A DNA stretch of 35,000 nucleotides from Prorocentrum cordatum (taxonomy: Eukaryota > Sar > Dinophyceae > Prorocentrales > Prorocentraceae), in contig CAUYUJ010015294.1 in assembly GCA_963575745.1 (NCBI GenBank), forward strand, positions 865,001 through 900,000. Direction: 5' to 3'. Below, piece by piece: positions 30,059-35,000 of the stretch. The stretch's first letter is position 1; each line of letters opens with the position of its first letter. The position numbers and the translations under genes were made by a program. The notes beneath the pieces were generated by a model, which was not told the DNA's origin, ran no database searches, and worked only from the letters and a program-made list of their open reading frames with translations.

Positions 30059-30200
30059 GAAGGAACCCTTATCGTTGGGGAGGGGCCCGGTGTTCCTTGA
30101 TTGTTTTACAGTTTGCCCTGTGTTTTCCTCCGGTTCTCCCTAGGAAATGGAAGTTTATCTGATGGGAAGAAGGGGCCTCGTTCCTTATGTAGGGTTCCTT
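30059..30200. repeat. Short inverted-repeat-bounded segment
   Basis: AAGGAACCCT (30059-30068) and AGGGTTCCTT (30191-30200) are perfect 10-bp inverted repeats enclosing AT-richer sequence. This may be a small inverted-repeat element, but short arms also arise by chance. Confidence 0.4.
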
Positions 30201-30610
30201 AGGTCAACGCCCCGACTGTGCACCTTGGCGTCCCTGTTGCTAAATACCGCATGTTTCTGCCAGCAGCTAACGAATGCCGCACCAAGCTGACCGCCCCCTC
30301 GGCGAATCAAACGCAATTGCAAAAATTCCTGCCTCCCTCGAGCTCCCTCGAACCTCTTCCCCCCCTCTCCCCCCGAACCTTCTCCCCCTCCCTCGAGCTC
30401 CCACGAGCTCCCTCGAGCTCCCTTGGACTCCCTGGAAGCTCTGGCCCGAACGCCTCGAACCTCATCCCTCTCGCACCCCCCCCTCCTCCCCTGCCGATCC
30501 GCGGGCCTCACTGCACGGCTGGGGTGCGGGAAGCGGATCGGAGAATGTAGCCCCGAAGCATGGCGCCGGTTCCGTGCCGTCTGATTTGGCGACGGATTGA
30601 TACGATTTAG
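30201..30610. other. GC-rich stretch without a supported gene
   Basis: CTCCCTCGAGCTCC-type repeats lie at 30336-30432. A 27-base stretch (30493-30519) is repeated at 33616-33642. An open minus frame of 191 codons ends in Arg/Met simple sequence and is not convincing. Confidence 0.5.
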
Positions 30611-30675
30611 CATGGAAGCGGATGCCTTCGCGAATCCAGAAGCATTGACCCATATCTTCGTTCCAACGATTATCC

Positions 30676-30745
30676 TGCTCCTCCTCCTCCTTCTTCTCCT
30701 CCTCCTCATCCTACATTTCCTCCTCCCTATCCTCCTCATCCTCAT
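30676..30745. repeat. (TCC)n pyrimidine tract
   Basis: CTCCTCCTCC..CTCATCCTCATGG-type sequence precedes the ORF below. It could be a simple repeat or the pyrimidine tract of a 3' splice site (CCAG at 30761-30764). Confidence 0.75.
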
Positions 30746-30802
30746 GGTCATCATGATCATCCAGCGTCACGGCAGCGCCAAGTGGATGCGATCGAAACGA
30801 AG

Positions 30803-31285
30803 ATGATCCTGATGTCCTCGGGCATGCAAGTGGCCATGACGACGCGAGCTCGCACCAAGGCGTGGGTTCGGGCGGCAGAAGCGTACCTTGCGCAGTTGCC
30901 AAAGGCCGAGGCGGAGAAGAAGATCGCCGAGATGGGCACAATATCGGTGGCCTGCTACGCTGGAGTGTTCGAGGGACTGATCGCGGAGGGCACGGCGGTC
31001 GGGAGGACGAATCAACAGCAGCTCGAGAAGCTATGCAAGCAGCAGCCGCAACTCGCCGTAGCCGAGATGGGAGAGGTGGTGCCCTTCGCGAAGATCACAG
31101 ATTGCCACGGGGAGGGAACGGTGAAGCCCGTGTTGTCCTTCTCAGCGCGCATCAACATGGCACCAGTGCTGGCCTCGCTCGTCCAGGTGGGGGCATATTA
31201 CAAGCAGGGAGCGGCGCCGATGGGGCACATTGAGAGATTGATTCTCACTGTCCTGCAGGACCTCGAGAGCGCGATGCACGAGTGA
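30803..31285 (+). CDS. Hypothetical protein, possible cellular exon
   Basis: The first in-frame ATG is at 30803 and the stop TGA at 31283-31285, 160 residues. The frame is open back to a stop at 30608-30610, but that part encodes the pyrimidine-tract Pro run. Unlike other frames here the product is not low-complexity. It has amphipathic helices (KAWVRAAEAYLAQLPKAEAE, QQQLEKLCKQQPQLAVAEMG), hydrophobic alternation (ISVACYAGVFEGLIAEG) and a C-terminal helix (HIERLILTVLQDLESAMHE). I recognise no family. No signal peptide or membrane span is visible. A preceding pyrimidine tract and CAG suggest it could be a terminal exon. A relic of an unrecognised retroelement ORF is the alternative. Confidence 0.45.
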   Translation: MILMSSGMQVAMTTRARTKAWVRAAEAYLAQLPKAEAEKKIAEMGTISVACYAGVFEGLIAEGTAVGRTNQQQLEKLCKQQPQLAVAEMGEVVPFAKITDCHGEGTVKPVLSFSARINMAPVLASLVQVGAYYKQGAAPMGHIERLILTVLQDLESAMHE

Positions 31286-31728
31286 AGGGAACGCCGGACG
31301 AAAAACGACGAAGACAAGAGCATGTAGTGAGAAGTTTGAGCCACGCTGCGAGCAAGCCAGTCCTTGCAATCCCCACTGACCCCCCTCTCGCGCCTCCGTC
31401 CTCCGAGCCTCCCCGCACCATCTCCTCCCCTCCTAGCAGCGTGAGCCCTGCCGGCGGCCAGCCTGCCCTTGAAATCCCCACTGGTTCCTCGCTCGAGCCT
31501 CCGCTCTCTGAGCCTCGGCTCTCCTCTTCCTCCCCCCCAAGCAGCGCTAGCCAGCCCGTACAGGTGTCGCCTGACTCGTCTGTCTCCCGCCACCAGCTCC
31601 TATGTACAACTGAGCTGCCGCTCACGTCTGTTCTGGGGGGCCAGGTGGAGGGAGGAGTGCCCCATGCCCGCCCCCCTGTCAGCGAGGGGCAGGCGACGCG
31701 CAAGCGTGTGAAGACTTCTGCTGACTAG
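31286..31728 (+). other. Pro/Ser-rich open frame with 105-bp in-frame repeat
   Basis: A frame open to TAG at 31726-31728 overlaps the end of the previous ORF in another phase but contains no ATG. Two copies of a 105-bp (35-codon) unit start at 31354 and 31459 (KPVLAIPT and QPALEIPT, each followed by S-E-P and SSPPSS). The tail reads ATRKRVKTSAD. It could be 3' untranslated sequence, part of a spliced exon, or a chance frame. Confidence 0.35.
31354..31563. repeat. 105-bp tandem duplication, two copies
   Basis: GCCAG...CTTG.AATCCCCACTG and CCTCCG.CCTC.GAGCCTC motifs recur 105 bases apart with moderate divergence. Confidence 0.8.
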
Positions 31729-31995
31729 AGGGGCCCTGTTTCGCCTCGTGGTCCCGCGGAGCTCACTATACCAGTAGTGATTAGGAGAGGCCGTGAGGTC
31801 GACCAGGGGATTTCTGCACGGTGGAGTGGAGCCGATATGGGCGCCGCTCTGCGTCTACTAGGTGCACCGCGACAGCTGCAGGGCTCCTCCCTGCAGTGAG
31901 TCGCCACGATGCCAGGTCACGCATCGCAAGCTGACGCTCGCGTGTAGCCCGATCCTCAAGGCCCCTGCTGAATGGAAACTTCAGCTGGCCCCTTA
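31729..31995. other. Unassigned spacer
   Basis: No repeat, RNA or protein signal recognised. Confidence 0.5.
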
Positions 31996-32013
31996 ACGGG
32001 TACTGATCTGATC

Positions 32014-32020
32014 AGATCAT

Positions 32021-32061
<41 letters not shown>

Positions 32062-32269
32062 GCAGTTTCATCATCATCATCAACATCATCCTCACTCTCA
32101 TCCTCATCCTCATCATCATCAGCAGCATCGTCATCGTCGTCATCATCATCATCACCATCAGCATCGTCATCGGCATCATCATCATCTTGCTCATCAGCCT
32201 TATCCCCATCTTCATCATCATCAGCAGCATAATCATCACTGCCATCATCCTCATCATCACCAGCAGCAC

Positions 32270-32332
<63 letters not shown>

Positions 32333-33166
32333 GATCAGAATCATCAAGGTACTCAGTATCAACATCGTCTTCTTCATCATCCTCCTCCTCATCTTGATCA
32401 TCCTCCTCTTCATCCTCATCATCAGCAGCATCAGCACAATTGGCATCATCATCCTTATCGTTGTCATCAGTCTTATCAGCATGGCCATCATAATCGTTAC
32501 CTTCTCGTCATCGTCACCATGATCAGAGGCATCATCATTCTCATCCTCATCATCCTCGTCATCATCACTACATCGGCATCACATCATCATCAGCATCATC
32601 ATCAGCAGCAGCATCCTCATAATCGTCATCACCATCATCAGCATCGTCATCAACAGCACCCCGATCATCGTGTTATCATCATCCTCATGAGCAGCATCTC
32701 CGTCCTCATCATCATCATCATCATCATCAGAAGCATCATCATCAGCATCTCCATGATCATCATCATCACCAGCATCATTACAATCGTCATCATCATCACC
32801 CCCGTCCTCATTATCATCCTTATGCTCACCCTCATCATCCTCATCATCCTCATCTTCAGCACCACCATCATCATGACAATCAGTATCATGCTTATGATCA
32901 TTCGCAGCATCAACATCCTCATCCTCCTCATCGTCATCGTCATCATCAGTATCGTCCTGCTCTTCTCCTCATTCTCCTCATCCTCATTATCAGCATCATC
33001 AGCATCATCATCAACGTCATCCTCGTCCTCATCCTGATACTCATCCTCATCATCCTCCTCATCCTCATAACCAGGCTCACCATCATATCATCACACTCAT
33101 CATCTTCATAAGGATTACCATCATTAAGTATCATCGCAGACAACATCAGGATCATCATTTGCATCG

Positions 33167-33198
<32 letters not shown>

Positions 33199-33565
33199 GT
33201 CAGCATCAGGCTCATCGTTATCCTCATCATCGTCCTCATCATACGCATCAGCATCACCATCATCATCACCAGCATTATGATCATTATCATCAGCAGCAGC
33301 ATCAGCATCCTCATCTTCATCATCGTCCTCATCATACTCATCGTCCTCATCATCAGCGTCAGTATCTTCAGAATCCTCATCATCATTACCACCACCACCA
33401 TCATCATCGTCGTCATCAGCTCCATCGTCGTCATCATCATCATCAACATCATCGTCATCGCCATCATCAGCAGCATCTGCAGCTGCAGCATCAGCAACAT
33501 CCTCATCCTCCTCCCATCCTCGTCCTCATCCTCATCCTCATTATCATCCTCATCCTCATCCTTAT
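32014..33565. repeat. (ATC)n imperfect trinucleotide block, ~1.55 kb
   Basis: CAT/ATC/TCA repeats are interrupted by CAG, CTC and GTC triplets. There is a pure run of about 20 units at 32270-32330 and a short (CAG)n at 32039-32064. Frames give poly-Ser, poly-Ile or poly-His on the plus strand and poly-Met on the minus strand, all open together. The ORFs here are not genes. Confidence 0.97.
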
Positions 33566-33960
33566 CCCCTCCCCCTCCAACTCTTCATGCCCCTTCCGTA
33601 CCGAGCCGAGGGCGCGCCGATCCGCGGGCCTCACTGCACGGCACGGGCAATTTGCCCCGCGCCGCTTCGCGACGCAAACCACCACCGCGGCGGCCAGAAC
33701 CCACTCGGCGCGGGCGCCGTGGCGTGGCCGCCAGTCGGCCGCCGTCGAGGATAAGGAACGAAACCAGGACTGGGACACATCGGTGATCCAAAAATCCGAT
33801 GTATGAAACAAATCAGAACAAAATTTATTCGCCGTTTTTCGGCCGAGGCCCTCGCCTGGCCCCAAGACCGTCAAAAAACAACCGAGGATTAAAACCAAGT
33901 CCTGAGGAATGGGTCGGGACTTTGGGGGGCCGCGACTTGGAAAATCAAGACATCGGATGA
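33566..33960. other. Unassigned stretch
   Basis: Contains the second copy of the 27-base shared sequence (33616-33642) and an AT-rich patch at 33790-33840. No gene recognised. Confidence 0.5.
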
Positions 33961-34634
33961 TCTCTGAGATCTGGAGGCTCTGGAGGATGGATCGGGCGCC
34001 GTGGCCGTCCCAGAGCTCTCTGGAACGCTCTGGGAGCGTTCCGCAGCGCTCGACTTACGGTCAGGAGCTTTTGCGCAGCGTGCCGCCACGGCGGCTCCAG
34101 CGACACGCTATGATGTGCAACCGGATAGCGTGTCGCTGCGCTCCGCGGCGAAGGAGGATGGGAACATTGGCGCCTGGGAACAGGGATGTGGACAGCGTGT
34201 CGTGCCGCAGCATGGTGAGCCAGAACCGGCGAAACGACACACTGAGCTAAAGTTCCTGACCGTACACCACCGATGCTTCGACCGTGTCTGGGACCGTTTC
34301 GGGTGGGACGATTCCGGCACGCCCGGCACGCTCTCAGCGAGGAACGGCTGCAGGAGAGGATCCCGAGGCTGGAACGTCGCCGAAAACCAACGAAAACGCC
34401 CGAAAACATCGTCGAACCTTGAAACACCCAGCAACCTTGAAACATGTTGCAGCGACGCGACAAGCCAAAGTTCCTGACCGTATCCCGGTCCTGGGCCCGA
34501 TCGACACTTCGGACGGGGCCTGGACGAAGATATATCCGTTCCAGAGCGTTCCGGGACGCTCTCAGAGCGTTCCGGAATGCTCTGAGAAGGCCACGGCGTC
34601 CGAGACATCCTCCAGAGCCGCCAAATCTTAGAGA
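33961..34634. repeat. Large imperfect inverted repeat
   Basis: Bases 33961-34050 (TCTCTGAGATCTGGAGGCTC.., GCCGTGGCCGTC.., GAACGCTCTGGGAGCGTTCC) are the approximate reverse complement of 34541-34634. The arms of about 90 bases enclose roughly 490 bases that include a small terminal-inverted-repeat element. The arms are GAGCGTTCC-rich and each can fold on itself. Confidence 0.82.
34056..34264 (+). mobile_element. Small terminal-inverted-repeat (MITE-like) element
   Basis: The left end TACGGTCAGGAGCTTTT and the right end, read in reverse complement as TACGGTCAGGAACTTTA, are inverted repeats. The outermost TA could be a TA target duplication as in Tc1/mariner-type elements. Inside, AGCGACACGCTAT (34099-34111) and its exact reverse complement (34125-34137) form a hairpin. 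No transposase is encoded. A diverged relative lies at 3905-4190. A second right end alone (TCCTGACCGTA) is at 34472-34482. Confidence 0.65.
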
Positions 34635-35000
34635 TTATCGATTGATCCTCGCCCGATTTTATCCTCGTCCTGGCTCCGTCTCAACTCGGCGGCGAGCCCA
34701 GGGGGAATTGAGAGAGGGGCGGATCTTCTCAGAGAGCTCGGAAGTCCTCCAGCCTTCTGAACACTGCTCTAAGGTTTACCCGAAACACGCACAAACAAAA
34801 CAATTTCTCAGAAGGCCCGAGGGCTTCAAAGAAGCCCCGCCACCTTCTGAGAAGGCCTTCTCCTTCTCACTTCCCCCATTCGTTCGCCGCCGATTAACAT
34901 TGCATGGTGGGGGGCGCGGCTTATGACCGCCTCGTGGGGCCGGCTCGGGTGCCCCGGAAGCCCCCGGAGGCCGCAAGGGGGTGTACGGATGCACGGTGTG
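34635..35000. other. Unassigned window end with hairpin at 34805-34853
   Basis: TTCTCAGAAGG (34805-34815) pairs with CCTTCTGAGAA (34843-34853) around a second hairpin, GGGCTTCAAAGAAGCCC. The sequence that follows (GCCTTCTCC.., CCGCCGATTAACATTG) resembles the right arm of the foldback at 8938-9134. No gene is visible. Confidence 0.6.

Noticed and set aside
32012-33806. Poly-Met, poly-Ile and poly-His ORFs
   Set aside because: They are translations of the (ATC)n tract.
1-35000. Dinoflagellate spliced-leader genes, rRNA or tRNA genes
   Set aside because: Reading both strands by eye I found no spliced-leader core (TTTTGGCTCAAG) and no rRNA or complete tRNA pattern; a covariance-model scan would be decisive.

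Overview
The window reads as nuclear DNA of a dinoflagellate (alveolate protist) with a large, repeat-laden genome. The evidence is indirect. Two non-LTR retrotransposon relics and one Copia-type LTR retrotransposon have the domain layouts I associate with dinoflagellate elements. In particular, the Copia element carries a cytosine-methyltransferase-like domain between protease and integrase. Almost everything else is tandem or inverted repeat. I see no prokaryotic gene organisation, rRNA, tRNA or CRISPR array, and no genus can be fixed from the sequence.

Layout. Bases 1-1526 are a clean 77-bp tandem array. From 1.5 to 8.9 kb there are palindromes, a purine-rich degenerate repeat, short tandem duplications and a roughly 0.7-kb (GTC)n block flanked by two direct copies of a roughly 0.5-kb repeat. 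A long foldback lies at 8938-9134. From about 9.6 to 13.7 kb there is a frameshifted, 5'-truncated LINE on the minus strand, with endonuclease, reverse transcriptase (RT), Zn-finger and C-terminal parts. From 14.4 to 17.5 kb a degenerate ~89-bp array, related to the 77-bp one, is split by a second LINE relic on the plus strand (15806-17208) bounded by a candidate 5-bp target-site duplication.

The centrepiece is an 11.35-kb Copia element on the minus strand (18172-29521). It has ~180-bp LTRs, a candidate GTCGG target-site duplication, a primer-binding site ending in CCA, gag with a damaged zinc knuckle, protease, an 802-codon open frame with the methyltransferase-like domain, integrase, RT and RNase H. 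Its RNase H region is interrupted by a ~1-kb G-rich foldback element full of (GTGGGGACA)-like repeats. Every module except the methyltransferase-bearing frame is broken by frameshifts or stops.

To the right there is a 256-bp tandem duplication, one non-repetitive ORF (30803-31285) that is the best candidate for a cellular coding exon, a 1.55-kb (ATC)n block, and a terminal-inverted-repeat element (34056-34264) with a relative at about 3.9-4.2 kb. The picture is layered: arrays were invaded by LINEs, the Copia element was itself invaded, and many loci show exactly two-copy tandem duplications.
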